Of a stretch of DNA of 64,000 bases, positions 8,194-18,587 are shown one piece after another (position 1 is the stretch's first letter; each line of letters begins with the position of its first letter). This DNA comes from Collinsella aerofaciens. GTDB taxonomy: Bacteria > Actinomycetota > Coriobacteriia > Coriobacteriales > Coriobacteriaceae. The notes beneath the pieces are model-generated. The model worked only from the letters and a program-made list of their open reading frames with translations, searched no databases and was not told the origin of the DNA. Where the stretch lies: contig NZ_JADNHZ010000009.1 in NCBI RefSeq assembly GCF_015554145.1, positions 32,524-96,523 of the forward strand, given 5' to 3'. The position numbers were made by a program, and so were the translations under genes.

Positions 8194-9048
8194 TTATTTG
8201 AGCCCGGGCAGCTTGGTAAAGGGGAAGGACTGCTCGAGGAACTCGGAGCAGCGGGCGTAATCTTTGGCAAAGTAGCTGCTGTAGAGCGAATCGAGTACGT
8301 ATTGCACGGCGATGTGGCTGGCAAACTGCGTGATGCGGTGGCTCAGGCTCTCGATATCGCTTACGGTGAGATATGCCGCAAAGCCGGGGTGAATGCGGGC
8401 ACAGTATGGCGTGCCGATGACGATGACCGGGACATGTCGACTGCAGAGGATCGGCAAGATCTCCTTGAGGTTGGGGGCAAGGCCGCTGTAGGAGATGACG
8501 ATTGCCACATGGTCGGGGCCCGAGGCGAGCGCCGTGCGCACTTGGGCCTCGATATTGTCGTAGCACGTTGAGCTCTTACCGGCGGAAAGCAGGCGATCGC
8601 GGAACATTCCCGCCGGATACAGGTTGTGCGAGCCCGTGTAGATGTCCACGGTGCCGGCGCGTAAGACGAGCTTGGCGGCGTAGTCGAGCTGTGCCGGGTC
8701 GAGGATCTCGCGCGTCTCGGAAAGCGTGGTCTCGTACAGTCGCGCCATGCGCTCGGAGATCTCCTGGGCGCTGGAGGTCGCATCAAAGGGAAAGTTGATA
8801 TCCACCTCGGGGGCGGAGTCTGCGCGCGAGGCTGCGCGCATCAGCTCGACCTTGAGTTCTTTGAAGCCCTCGAGGCCGAGCTTTTTGCAAAAGCGGTGGA
8901 TGCTCGCAACGGAGACATTGGCCTGGCGCGCAAATTCCTTAATGGAGAGCCCGCGGACGTCCTCGCCCATGGCGAGAACCGTCTGCCCGAGCTGCTGCTC
9001 GGTGGGGGTGAGCTCCTTGCCCTGCGTGATCTTGCGCTTGATGTCCAT
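8194..9048 (-). CDS. MurR/RpiR family transcriptional regulator
   Basis: A 284-aa sugar-phosphate-responsive regulator. Residues 1-80 form the RpiR helix-turn-helix; GLSIKEFARQANVSVASIHR is the recognition region, followed by FCKKLGLEGFKELK, a very typical RpiR string. Residues ~125-260 form a SIS domain that binds a phosphosugar (TVDIYTGSHNLYPAGMF, VAIVISYSG). It lies within the carbohydrate region on the opposite strand from the PTS and DUF4038 genes, and is a candidate regulator for them. An inverted repeat just upstream (9070-9090) suggests autoregulation. Confidence 0.87.
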   Translation of the reverse strand: MDIKRKITQGKELTPTEQQLGQTVLAMGEDVRGLSIKEFARQANVSVASIHRFCKKLGLEGFKELKVELMRAASRADSAPEVDINFPFDATSSAQEISERMARLYETTLSETREILDPAQLDYAAKLVLRAGTVDIYTGSHNLYPAGMFRDRLLSAGKSSTCYDNIEAQVRTALASGPDHVAIVISYSGLAPNLKEILPILCSRHVPVIVIGTPYCARIHPGFAAYLTVSDIESLSHRITQFASHIAVQYVLDSLYSSYFAKDYARCSEFLEQSFPFTKLPGLK

Positions 9049-9069
9049 ATGACTCCTATGCGTTCGTGT

Positions 9070-9097
9070 CGCTATGTATCAATCATAGCGGTAAACA
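9070..9097. promoter_or_regulatory. Inverted repeat upstream of the RpiR gene
   Basis: CGCTATG (9070-9076) and CATAGCG (9084-9090) form a 7-bp inverted repeat about 22 bases before the regulator's ATG, followed by GTAAACAAAA. The GTAAAC half site is shared with the palindromes between the esterase and PTS genes. Likely an operator or promoter element. Confidence 0.45.
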
Positions 9098-9126
9098 AAA
9101 CGCCGGGGAGCAAGCCCTTTCTATGT

Positions 9127-9270
9127 TCCGCCGTTCTAACGAACGGCGGACCGCTTGACGCTGCGCGGGCCCCAAGCACCCCATCTTGCCGCTCAGCTTC
9201 GACGGCATGGGCAAAAGCCCTATGCCGCCTTGCTTCGTGGCAACCTGGGGCACTTGGAACCCGCTCGCTG
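9127..9270 (+). repeat. Structured intergenic element, copy B
   Basis: Hairpin 1 is TCCGCCGTTC / GAACGGCGGA with loop TAAC. The linker TTGACGCTGC is followed by a long hairpin with paired blocks GCGGG/CCCGC, CCAAG/CTTGG, CCCCA/TGGGG and TTGCC/GGCAA. Its tip is GGCATGGGC-AAAA-GCCC-T-ATGCC. Both neighbouring genes are on the other strand, so in this orientation it is antisense to their transcript. Confidence 0.8.
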
Positions 9271-9321
9271 ACTTAGATTCAACCAAGGATTTTGCCTTGA
9301 TTGAAGTGGGCTTCGATGCCG

Positions 9322-11937
9322 TTAGCCAAGCAGGCGCACGGGGCCGAGCAGGCCGCTGGGTCCGGAGGGTTCGGTGAGGGCGAAGATGTCGGGGATGGCG
9401 TGGTCGAGGGTGTTGATTACATCGATTGTGAGCGCATGTTCACCGGCGGCAAGGGTGCCGAGCTCAAAGCGGTAGGGCGGACAGATGCGGCAGCCCAGAT
9501 CCGCGCCGTCAAGTGCGACCGTGGCGGTCTCAAAGACCTCGCCCAGGTCGAGCGCGGCGCCGGCGAGGTTCTCAGCAACGGCAAAGCTTGCCTGGTAGCG
9601 GAAAGTGCCTGCCTTGCCGGGGAATTCGGCGCAGGAAAGATCGTGCAGGTCGCCAAGCTCGACGGCCTCGTCAAAGACCAGGTGCGTGGCATCGGCGTCG
9701 GGCGTGGCAAAGGAGACGTTCCAGGGGCCGTCAACGCGCGTGACCGCATGCTCGGCATCGGAGCCTCCGTGCTCGCCGGCAGCGGGCGCCTCGGCCCCGA
9801 GCACCACAATGCAGCTCTCGTAGGGCGCGAGCTCAAGCGTGCCGTCAAAGGCGACGGGTGCACTACCGTCGAGCAAATCGAGGCGCACGCCGTGCACGGG
9901 CGCGCCGTCAGCGAGCTCAACATGCGTGTGAATGCCCTGCTTGGGATGCTCGTTTACCAGCATGAGGTAGCTCTCGTCGGCGCGGTCGTAGCGAAGTGCG
10001 CGCAGCCACGGCTGCGGCTCGGTGCACACCGCGGTCTGCATACCGGCCGCGCTCAGCACACCCGCAAGCTCGGAAGTTGCAACAACGCAAACGCCTGCAA
10101 GCTCGTTGGCCTCCACGGGGGCAAAGCCCGCGCGGCTGGCAGTTTCGCCGTCATAGCGCTTGCTCGGCAGTTTGTCCAGGGCATATACGCCAGCGCCTGC
10201 GGCTGCGGCGCACGCGGCAAAGTTGAGTACGGCCCCGCCGGCATATTCGGCGTCGGGCATCACCAGGCAGCGGTACGCCTGGCCGTTCACACTAAAGCCG
10301 CTGCCGTCTGCGGCGATCTCCACAGCGTAGCGCTCGGTATCTTCAAACGCCTCGGCCGGCACGATATCGAAATCGATCTGCGCACGCACAAGCTCGGCGG
10401 CGGCATGCTGCATAAACGAGGCCTCGCCCGCCCACTCGGCATCGGCGTGGTACAGAAGCGCCACCGGCGTGACGGCCCGCCCGCCCGAAAGCAGGCTCGA
10501 GGTGCGGTTCATGTAGCTCATGAGCTTGCCAAAGTGCGCAAACTGGGGGTTCTGACCGTGCGCGTAAAAGTGCGGCGGGCAGTCGAAGTCGGGGAAGGCG
10601 GCCATGCTAAAGGCGTGCGGCACAAACCAGTTGACGCCGCGCACCATAACGTGGTCGGTGATCCACTTCATCTCGCGCAGGCCCTCATGCCAGCCAAAAG
10701 CGCCAAAGACCTCGGCCATGCAGCGGCCCTGCTTTTTGGGGTCGAGATGCGCTGCCGAGGAGCCCAGCTTGGGCAGCACGTAGTTGTAGAATTCCAGGTC
10801 CCACACGCCGCGGCCGTAGGAGTGGAGTCCCTGGTCCATGCCGGGGATGAGCTGGTTGATTACGATGTCCACGCCCGCCATGTCCTGGCCGCCTACGGCG
10901 CGAAAGTAGTGCCCGGCGCCCACACCCAGGCGCGCGTGGCAGTCCTTGTCCTCGATCACGTGGCCGATATACTGCACGCCGTGCGCGCGGCACCAGTCGC
11001 CGAGCTGGTCGCAGAAGCACTCCTTGTAGAGCGTGCTCGCGATGTCCATGTACACGTGGCGCACGTGCGCGCCGGCGTCCATGCGATCCCACAGGTGCGG
11101 GAGCTCGTCCAGGTAGCGCTCGCCCAGCGCCGCGCGCAGGCGGCGCTCGAGCTCAGCCGACCAGGGGAGCGGCGCGGTGGCCTTACCGATGAGTGTGTCG
11201 GAGATGCCGTCGGCGCCGGTGACGCCCTTCTCGTTGGCAAAGCCGGGCTCATCGGAGAAAAAGCCCAGGATGGTCTTGCCAAACTCATCGCCCAGATGCG
11301 CAAAGTGCGGCTCGTACACGGCATCGATGAGCTGCGCCACCGAGGCACGGTCGACCACGTTGATGTAGTCCTCGTTGTAGGAGGTCTTGCCGCTCGTGAA
11401 CATCACGCACGCCTGCGTGGTGCCAGCCGGCGCATCAAAGACCAAGCGGCAGGGCGTGCCGTGCTCGTCCTCGATTACGCGGTGCTCCACCTCGACGGCG
11501 CGCCCTTCCTGCATAAACGTAACGCCATAGAAGCGCTCCGTCTTGTCGAACATGTTGGTGAGCGCGATGCTCGCCTGCGGCGTGGGGCCCACCACGTCGA
11601 TGGTGCGGTGGGTGAGAACGATCTTGCGGAGCTCCGGCGCCGCCTCCTTGACGGCGCCGTTGGCGTATCCAGTGGGAAAGTGTGCGTCGTCCAAGATCCA
11701 GATCTTGAGGCCCAGCTGCTTGCACGTGTCGATCACAAAGCGCAGGTCGCGCCACCAGCCCTCACCGCAAAAATCGGGATGCGGACGACTCTCGAGGCAG
11801 ACCTCGTGGATATCGGCGCCGGCGATCTTCTCCAGATACTCGGCAATGGTCTGTTGGTCCTCGCCCTTCATCCACAAAAACGGGAGTACGTGGTTGTCGT
11901 AGGCACCGTTGAGCACCTGCTGGTAGTACGCGGTCAT
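9322..11937 (-). CDS. GH106-like glycoside hydrolase (putative alpha-L-rhamnosidase)
   Basis: An 871-aa intracellular glycosidase resembling the GH106 family. The barrel region near residues 45-90 contains ESRPHPDFCGEGWWRDLRFV and then LGLKIWILDDAHFPTGYANG, typical of the family's first strands. The central region is long and multi-domain, and the last ~150 residues look like a beta-sandwich sugar-binding module (GTFRYQASFAV near the start). No signal peptide is seen. The ATG at 11937 (MTAYYQQVLNG) is chosen because CAAGGAGG precedes it; the frame itself is open further upstream. It is divergent from an AraC-type gene, the usual pairing of a catabolic enzyme and its activator. The substrate is inferred from family only. 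Confidence 0.68.
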   Translation of the reverse strand: MTAYYQQVLNGAYDNHVLPFLWMKGEDQQTIAEYLEKIAGADIHEVCLESRPHPDFCGEGWWRDLRFVIDTCKQLGLKIWILDDAHFPTGYANGAVKEAAPELRKIVLTHRTIDVVGPTPQASIALTNMFDKTERFYGVTFMQEGRAVEVEHRVIEDEHGTPCRLVFDAPAGTTQACVMFTSGKTSYNEDYINVVDRASVAQLIDAVYEPHFAHLGDEFGKTILGFFSDEPGFANEKGVTGADGISDTLIGKATAPLPWSAELERRLRAALGERYLDELPHLWDRMDAGAHVRHVYMDIASTLYKECFCDQLGDWCRAHGVQYIGHVIEDKDCHARLGVGAGHYFRAVGGQDMAGVDIVINQLIPGMDQGLHSYGRGVWDLEFYNYVLPKLGSSAAHLDPKKQGRCMAEVFGAFGWHEGLREMKWITDHVMVRGVNWFVPHAFSMAAFPDFDCPPHFYAHGQNPQFAHFGKLMSYMNRTSSLLSGGRAVTPVALLYHADAEWAGEASFMQHAAAELVRAQIDFDIVPAEAFEDTERYAVEIAADGSGFSVNGQAYRCLVMPDAEYAGGAVLNFAACAAAAGAGVYALDKLPSKRYDGETASRAGFAPVEANELAGVCVVATSELAGVLSAAGMQTAVCTEPQPWLRALRYDRADESYLMLVNEHPKQGIHTHVELADGAPVHGVRLDLLDGSAPVAFDGTLELAPYESCIVVLGAEAPAAGEHGGSDAEHAVTRVDGPWNVSFATPDADATHLVFDEAVELGDLHDLSCAEFPGKAGTFRYQASFAVAENLAGAALDLGEVFETATVALDGADLGCRICPPYRFELGTLAAGEHALTIDVINTLDHAIPDIFALTEPSGPSGLLGPVRLLG

Positions 11938-12061
11938 GGATCCTCCTTGCAAGCCGATGGTGGGCAGCGTATGTTGCATGGCTCCATTCTGGCGTGCAGG
12001 CGGCGGCGTGCTAATATCCAAATCACGGCAGAATATGACCGAATCAACGATTGGTGGGGCC

Positions 12062-13063
12062 ATGGAGATCTTGGAGCTCGAGCGCCGGCTGAGCGAGCTG
12101 AGCGTCAGCGAGAGGCGATATAGGGACGAGGCTCCCTTTGACTGGTCGATCATGACCGAGCGCGTTGAGGTCGATGGACGGTCGGTGCGAAAGATCGGGC
12201 AGATTGGGACGGAATATACTCAGGCTGGGATGCCAGCTGGCCTGATGATCAGGAGAAACTCGCGCTTTAACGCGGTACCCGAGCACGTGCACGACTACGT
12301 TGAGATCAGCTATGTGTACCGGGGGCGCTGTCCGCAGACGGTTGCGGGGGAGAAGCTCGTGCTCGAACGCAACGAGGTGCTGCTGCTCGATGCCGCCTGC
12401 CCGCATGCGGTGGCGGCGCTCGGCGAGGAAGACATCATGTTGAGTATGACCGTTTCACGCACCTTTTTACAGCGCAGCCTCGAGGCGAGCCTCTCGCGCG
12501 GGAGTGCGGTATCGCGGTTTTTGTTTAACGCGCTCAACAGCGAGACCGACCATCGCGGGCACGTGCGCTTTCGCTGCGGGGAGAGCCGGCGCGTGCGGCG
12601 CTACATGCAGGAGATGCTCTGCGAACGCTACGAGCCGAGCCTCAACAGCGCCGAGATCGTTCTGCGCCTGTTTCAGCTTCTGTTGGCCGAGCTCATGGAT
12701 TGCTATGAGCGCGAGCTCGTGCACGGCGCGGTGGCGGGGCGCGATGAGTCGGGGCGCGCGGCCTCGCTCGTGGCAGGGATGCTCGGCTACATCGAGCGCT
12801 CGTTTGCCGCCTGCTCGCTCGAGGAGATGGCGGCACGCTTTCATGTGAGCCCTAACTACGCGTCGGCGCTGCTCAAGCAGCATGTGGGAAAGACCTACCG
12901 ACAGCTGGTCCAGGAGCGCAGGCTCGCGCGTGCCGCGGAGCTCTTGCGCGCGGGTGCCACGGCCGAGGCGGCGGCGCGTGCCGTTGGCTATGAGAACATG
13001 AGCTTTTTCTATCGCAAGTTCCGCACCGCCTACGGCTGCACGCCGGCAACATACCGTGGATGA
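12062..13063 (+). CDS. AraC family transcriptional regulator
   Basis: A 333-aa regulator. The N-terminal half is a cupin-like sensing domain: VPEHVHDYVEISYVYRG near residues 72-88 holds the conserved His-x-His and Glu, and LLLDAACPHAV follows near 114-124. The C-terminal ~100 residues carry two helix-turn-helix motifs, SLEEMAARFHVSPNYASALL and the typical AraC ending AARAVGYENMSFFYRKFR. It is divergent from the GH106-like gene 125 bases away and likely controls it in response to a sugar. GGTGGGG precedes the chosen ATG; an upstream in-frame ATG (12035) is possible. Confidence 0.88.
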   Translation: MEILELERRLSELSVSERRYRDEAPFDWSIMTERVEVDGRSVRKIGQIGTEYTQAGMPAGLMIRRNSRFNAVPEHVHDYVEISYVYRGRCPQTVAGEKLVLERNEVLLLDAACPHAVAALGEEDIMLSMTVSRTFLQRSLEASLSRGSAVSRFLFNALNSETDHRGHVRFRCGESRRVRRYMQEMLCERYEPSLNSAEIVLRLFQLLLAELMDCYERELVHGAVAGRDESGRAASLVAGMLGYIERSFAACSLEEMAARFHVSPNYASALLKQHVGKTYRQLVQERRLARAAELLRAGATAEAAARAVGYENMSFFYRKFRTAYGCTPATYRG

Positions 13064-13173
13064 GCAAGGCGGGGCGGGCTTTTAGCTATCGATATGCCAC
13101 ATCTAAATAGGTCGTTTCGTTTCATCTACCCGGGTCGGAGGGTGGCCGTCAGGTCGATTTTTGCCTCGTCTAG

Positions 13174-14751
<1,578 letters not shown>

Positions 14752-14891
14752 TCGACAAGATGAGTGCCACCGGGGAAAAGCCTTGGGATGGGCTCGTGAT
14801 TCGAGTCCCCACCTTAGCATTTGAACCATTTGGCACTATAATCACCATAGGCATGCGCACAACGTTGCGCTGAATCAAGAGGAGAAAACGT

Positions 14892-15428
14892 ATGGGTCTG
14901 TTTGACATGTTCAAGAAGAAGGCTGAGCCCGCGGCTGCCGCTGCTCCGGCCTCCATCTCTGCTTCTGCCGGCGCCGACGTGCTGTGCTCGCCCGTCAAGG
15001 GCAAGGTCATCAAGATGGCCGACGTGCCCGATCCCGTCTTTGGTGGCGAGGTTCTGGGCAAGGGCTGCGCCGTGTGGCCCGAGGACGATCTGGTCTACGC
15101 TCCCTGCGACGGCAAGGTGACCGTCACCATGGGTCACGCCGTGGGCCTGCAGTCCGATAGCGGCATCGAGGTTCTGGTGCACGTTGGCGTCGATACCGTC
15201 AACATGAACGGCGACGGCTTCGAGGGCTTCGTCAAGGCCGACGATGTCGTTAAGGCTGGCCAGCCCATGCTCAAGATCGACCGCGCCAAGATCGCTGCTG
15301 CCGGTTACAAGGACTGTGTCGTCGTGGCCGTGTCCAACACCGCCGAGTTTGCCGACGTTGAGCTCGCCGTCGAGGCCGACTCCGCTGTCGCCGCCGGCGA
15401 CGCCATCGTCAAGGTCGTCCGCAAGTAA
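14892..15428 (+). CDS. PTS glucose-family EIIA protein
   Basis: Soluble phosphocarrier that passes phosphate from HPr to an EIIB domain. It is 178 aa: a lysine/alanine-rich N-terminal tail of about 30 residues, then an EIIA-Glc fold. Two active-site histidines are visible, in VTMGHAVG near residue 82 and in EVLVHVGVDTVNMNGDGF near residue 97, the latter being the phosphorylated one. AAGAGGAG precedes the ATG. Because the EIIBC at 5076 has no EIIA domain, this is its likely partner. A clear terminator follows at 15452. Confidence 0.9.
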   Translation: MGLFDMFKKKAEPAAAAAPASISASAGADVLCSPVKGKVIKMADVPDPVFGGEVLGKGCAVWPEDDLVYAPCDGKVTVTMGHAVGLQSDSGIEVLVHVGVDTVNMNGDGFEGFVKADDVVKAGQPMLKIDRAKIAAAGYKDCVVVAVSNTAEFADVELAVEADSAVAAGDAIVKVVRK

Positions 15429-15451
15429 ACTGCGACAACATAAGGATGTGC

Positions 15452-15484
15452 AAGGGTGGTCGGGTTATCCGGCCGCCCTTTTTT
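15452..15484 (+). terminator. Rho-independent terminator after the EIIA gene
   Basis: AAGGGTGG pairs with CCGCCCTT (with one G-T pair), the inner CGG pairs with CCG, and a run of six T follows. It lies 24 bases after the stop of the EIIA gene. Confidence 0.8.
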
Positions 15485-15663
15485 AATGGGCCGAGTGGGC
15501 GCATTTTATTGCAGGGGGCTTGCTTTATAGGCCGTTCGTTCGTCAAATTGAGCCGCCTGCGCTTTTGTGACGCAGGGGGTTGGGCCTGGCCGCTAATATG
15601 GACTTGCTGTTACGACGTGCGCCGCGTCTGGGAAGCGCGGTGCCGCTCATTGGGAGGAACAAC

Positions 15664-16221
15664 ATGAAAAAGAAGCTGCTGCTTGCGCCCCTCATGGCCG
15701 TCTTGGTTGCATGCGTGGTCGTGCTTTCCGGCTGTGGAGGTCCTTCGGTTGAGGAGCTCATCACCGAGGATCTTACGACGCAGTTTGACGAGGTCAAGAA
15801 CGGTGGCGACGACTTCCTCTCTGGTCTGGAGGAGGCTTCGGGCGATGAGTTCGAGCAGCTGGGTATCGATCCCAAGGAGTATGCCAAGACCTATCTCGAG
15901 GGCTTTGACTACAAGATCGGCGACGTGACGGTTGACGAGGACAAGGGTGTCGCGACCGCCGAGGTCTCTATCACCTGCAAGTCCATGAACAAGATCGTCG
16001 AGGACTTCTCCACCCAGTATCAGGAGAAGGTCGCCGCGCTTGATACGGTTCCTTCCGATGACGAGCTGTACAAGATGGCCGGTCAGGTTATGGTCGATGT
16101 GACCAAGGCCACCGAGCCCAGGAAGACCACGGTTATCTTCAAGTACACCTGCAACGACGACGGCGAGTGGTCTGCCGACGACTCCGTCAACTCCGAGATG
16201 ATGGATGCAATGCTGAGCTAG
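15664..16221 (+). CDS. Putative lipoprotein
   Basis: A 185-aa exported lipoprotein. MKKKLLLAPLMAVLVACVVV is a signal peptide and LSGC near residues 21-24 is a lipobox, so the mature protein would be anchored on the outer face of the membrane. The remainder is acidic, with about 160 residues in a probable alpha/beta domain and no catalytic motif that I recognise; it has the look of small DUF-type lipoproteins of Gram-positive bacteria. GGGAGGAAC precedes the ATG at 15664. It is flanked by a terminator upstream and by structured element C right at its stop, so it is probably a single-gene unit. Confidence 0.8.
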   Translation: MKKKLLLAPLMAVLVACVVVLSGCGGPSVEELITEDLTTQFDEVKNGGDDFLSGLEEASGDEFEQLGIDPKEYAKTYLEGFDYKIGDVTVDEDKGVATAEVSITCKSMNKIVEDFSTQYQEKVAALDTVPSDDELYKMAGQVMVDVTKATEPRKTTVIFKYTCNDDGEWSADDSVNSEMMDAMLS

Positions 16222-16225
16222 TTTG

Positions 16226-16396
16226 TTGCGGCGTTTTACCAAACGCCGCAACTGCTCGACGCTGCGCGGGCACCAGAGCGACAACTTGTCATTCAAAGAG
16301 GACGGCATGACCAGAAGGTCTATGCCGTCCTCTTTTCATGCCAATTTGTTCGCTCTGGTGCCCGCTCGCTGTCCGTCCTCTACCTGCGGCGTTGCC
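16226..16396 (+). repeat. Structured intergenic element, copy C
   Basis: Starts five bases after the lipoprotein stop. Hairpin 1 is TTGCGGCGTTT / AAACGCCGCAA with loop TACC. The linker TCGACGCTGC is followed by a 16-bp outer stem (GCGGGCACCAGAGCGA and its complement) and an inner hairpin GAGGACGGCATGACC-AGAA-GGTC-T-ATGCCGTCCTC. It ends with GTCCGTCCTCTACCTGCGG, which also follows copy E. Confidence 0.85.
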
Positions 16397-16400
16397 ATGG

Positions 16401-16463
16401 TAGTCATTGGGGCGGCACTTGGGGACGTTCCTTTTCTGCCGGCAGTTGGGGACACTCCTTGCG
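16401..16463. repeat. Dispersed repeat type R2 (copy 3)
   Basis: TAGTCATTGGGGCGG, then CTTGGGGACGTTCCTTTT and GTTGGGGACACTCCTTGC. The two half units match those at 1594-1645, and the TAGTCATT edge matches the copy at 34065. Confidence 0.65.
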
Positions 16464-16479
16464 CCAGCGTTGCATCGAA

Positions 16480-16668
16480 TGCTCGGGAAAATACGAGCCG
16501 GTATTTGGCCGAATAGCGGGTCGCGGTTTCCGGATGGGGTGGGTTGTGGAAAGTGCGACCCGGAATATTGCTCTGAAACGGGATGCCGTTTCCCCGACAA
16601 GGCTCAACCGGAAAGCGCATCCCATTCTGGGGCGGCAAAACGGGATGCGCTTTCCGCGCGACAGAATC
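16480..16668. repeat. Array of TTTCC/GGAAA hairpins, type R4 (first array)
   Basis: Successive inverted units: GGGTCGCGGTTTCC with GGAAAGTGCGACCC, then GGGATGCCGTTTCC with GGAAAGCGCATCCC, then a further GGGATGCGCTTTCC half unit. A second array of the same kind lies at 53893-54095. It fills most of the 475-base gap before the HAD phosphatase, together with element C and R2. Confidence 0.7.
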
Positions 16669-16696
16669 TATGCAGCCGTGTTGAGCGACAGCCCCG

Positions 16697-17365
16697 CTAC
16701 TCGCCCAGAATCAGCGCCGCGAGCTCGTCTTGGGTGTCCACCACGTAGTCGGCGCCGGCGGACTCCAGCTCTGCGCGGCCGCGGAAGCCCCAGCTGACAC
16801 CGGCGCTCTTGAGGCCGGCGTTGTGACCGGTCAGAACATCGACATTGGAATCGCCCACATAGAGCGTGGTTGCCGGGTCGGCGCCTAGCTCTTCCATCAC
16901 ATGCAGCGTAACAGGCGCCTCGGGCTTGGGAGGAAACGCATCGACGCGGCCCTGCACCAGCGCAAAGCGCTCGGAACCAAAGTATTTTTCGATAAGCGGA
17001 GCGGCCGAAACATGGTCCTTGTTGGTGAGCACGGCAAGCTGCACGCCCGCGGTGCGCAGGCGGTCGAGCATCTCGATCGTACCGGCGTACGGTGCGGTGT
17101 GGTCCTCCTTGTGCTCGCCGTAGTAAGCCCTAAACTCGGCAAGCGTCTGCTCAAACATACGGCCGTCGCCCGCATACTCGGCAGGCATAAAGCGCTCGAC
17201 CAGCTTGAGCATGCCGTTTCCCACCTTGTAGCGGTACTCGTCTACGGCAAACGTGGGCCAGCCGTGCGTCTCGCAGGTATGGTTGCCGGCGGCCGCCAGG
17301 TCCTCGAGCGTGTTGAGGATGGTGCCATCCAGATCAAAGATCACATGGGAAAAAGCTGCTGCCAT
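16697..17365 (-). CDS. HAD-family phosphatase (phosphoglycolate phosphatase type)
   Basis: A 222-aa haloacid dehalogenase hydrolase. The nucleophile motif VIFDLDGTILNT sits at residues ~9-20, motif II LAVLTNKD near residue 110, and motifs III/IV KPEAPVTL and YVGDSNVDVLTG in the last third. The helical cap between motifs I and II places it with Gph and PGP-like enzymes. Likely substrates are small phosphate esters; phosphoglycolate is the usual annotation but is not proved by sequence. The ATG at 17365 is preceded by GGCAGGAGC. It stands alone on the minus strand, about 100 bases downstream of hypE and possibly read through from it. Confidence 0.85.
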   Translation of the reverse strand: MAAAFSHVIFDLDGTILNTLEDLAAAGNHTCETHGWPTFAVDEYRYKVGNGMLKLVERFMPAEYAGDGRMFEQTLAEFRAYYGEHKEDHTAPYAGTIEMLDRLRTAGVQLAVLTNKDHVSAAPLIEKYFGSERFALVQGRVDAFPPKPEAPVTLHVMEELGADPATTLYVGDSNVDVLTGHNAGLKSAGVSWGFRGRAELESAGADYVVDTQDELAALILGE

Positions 17366-17470
17366 GGGTGCTCCTGCCGCTTGAGTTGTAAAACGCACCC
17401 CATGATACTTGGCATGCGTGCCGGGCATGTTTGGAATCTGAATATCTTTAATAGCCCTGAGCCTTTGTCG

Positions 17471-18505
17471 TTAGCAAATCCTCGGCAGCTGCTCTCCTAC
17501 GAGCATGTCGAGGATGCGGGTCGAGCCCCAGCCGGTGCGCACGCGCACGGCGGGGCGGGCGTCCTCGGCAAGCGGCAGCACGCGACCGATAATAGCGGCA
17601 TTCTCGCCGTAGCGCGCGGCGCGCATGGCTGCCAGCGCGGCATCGGCCTGCTCGGCCGGCACCACGGCAACCATCTTGCCCTCGTTTGCTACCTGCAGCA
17701 CGTCATAGCCGAGCATCTCGCAGGCTGCCTGCACGTCGGGGCGCACAGGCACGGCATCCTCGTCGACCTCCATGGCAACGCCGCTGGCCTGGGCAAACTC
17801 ATTGAGCGTGGACGCCAGGCCGCCGCGCGTGGGGTCGCGGAAGCAGCGTGTTTCGGGTGCTGCGGCAAGCACATCGGCAATCAGGTGGTTGAGCGGCGCG
17901 GCATCGCTTTCGATGGTGCTCGAAAACGCCAAGCCCTCGCGTTGGCTCATGATGGCGATACCGTGGTCGCCCAGCGTACCCGATACCAGAATGACATCGC
18001 CGGGCTGGCAGTTGGCGCCGCTGAGCGCTACGCCCACGGGCACTTCGCCCACGCCGGCGGTATTGATGTAGACGCCGTCGGCCCCGCCGCGCTCGACCAC
18101 TTTGGTGTCGCCGGTGATGATCGCCACGCCCGCCTCGTGCGCCGTCTCGGCCATCGTTTGCACAATCTGGCGGAGCTTATCCATGGGATAGCCCTCTTCG
18201 AGGATAAAGCCGCACGATAGGTAGCGTACGTTGGCGCCCGAGGTCGCGACGTCGTTGACGGTTCCGCATACAGCGAGGCGGCCGATGTTGCCCCCGGGGA
18301 AGAACTGCGGCGAGACTACAAAGCTGTCGGTCGACATGGCGATGCGCCCGCTCGTGGGCAGCGCGGCGACGCCGGCATCGTTGCCCTCGAGCAGCTCGGG
18401 CGACCCAAAGGCATCCAAAAAGACCTCATCGATGATGCGTTTCATCATCTGACCGCCAGAGCCGTGGCCCAACAGGACAGTGCTATCGGTGGCAGTACGG
18501 GACAT
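17471..18505 (-). CDS. hypE: Hydrogenase maturation protein HypE
   Basis: Converts the carbamoyl group that HypF places on its C-terminal cysteine into thiocyanate, the cyanide source for the Ni-Fe hydrogenase active site. It is 344 aa. The N-terminal LLGHGSGGQMMKRIIDEVF is the family opening, FRDPTRGGLA near residue 215 belongs to the ATP-binding fold, and the protein ends exactly in PRIC, the essential C-terminal motif. It is the last of the hyp genes on the minus strand, 81 bases after hypD, with a short structured element between them. Confidence 0.95.
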   Translation of the reverse strand: MSRTATDSTVLLGHGSGGQMMKRIIDEVFLDAFGSPELLEGNDAGVAALPTSGRIAMSTDSFVVSPQFFPGGNIGRLAVCGTVNDVATSGANVRYLSCGFILEEGYPMDKLRQIVQTMAETAHEAGVAIITGDTKVVERGGADGVYINTAGVGEVPVGVALSGANCQPGDVILVSGTLGDHGIAIMSQREGLAFSSTIESDAAPLNHLIADVLAAAPETRCFRDPTRGGLASTLNEFAQASGVAMEVDEDAVPVRPDVQAACEMLGYDVLQVANEGKMVAVVPAEQADAALAAMRAARYGENAAIIGRVLPLAEDARPAVRVRTGWGSTRILDMLVGEQLPRIC

Positions 18506-18545
18506 ATCGAAAACTCCAATCGAGGACGGAATTATATGGGTGAGG

Positions 18546-18587
18546 TGCAGCGTCGACCGGTCCGCCGTTCGTTAGAACGGCGGAACC
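18546..18587 (-). repeat. Structured intergenic element, short copy G
   Basis: On the minus strand it starts at the hypD stop codon: hairpin 1 (TCCGCCGTTC / GAACGGCGGA, loop TAAC), then the linker CCGGTCGACGCTGC. The long hairpin is missing. Hairpin and linker match copies A-F, so it is either a truncated or a minimal copy. Confidence 0.75.

Noticed and set aside
9301..12123. 940-aa frame antisense to the GH106-like gene
   Set aside because: High-GC antisense frame; its translation has no domain, while the minus-strand frame has clear glycosidase motifs and a ribosome-binding site.
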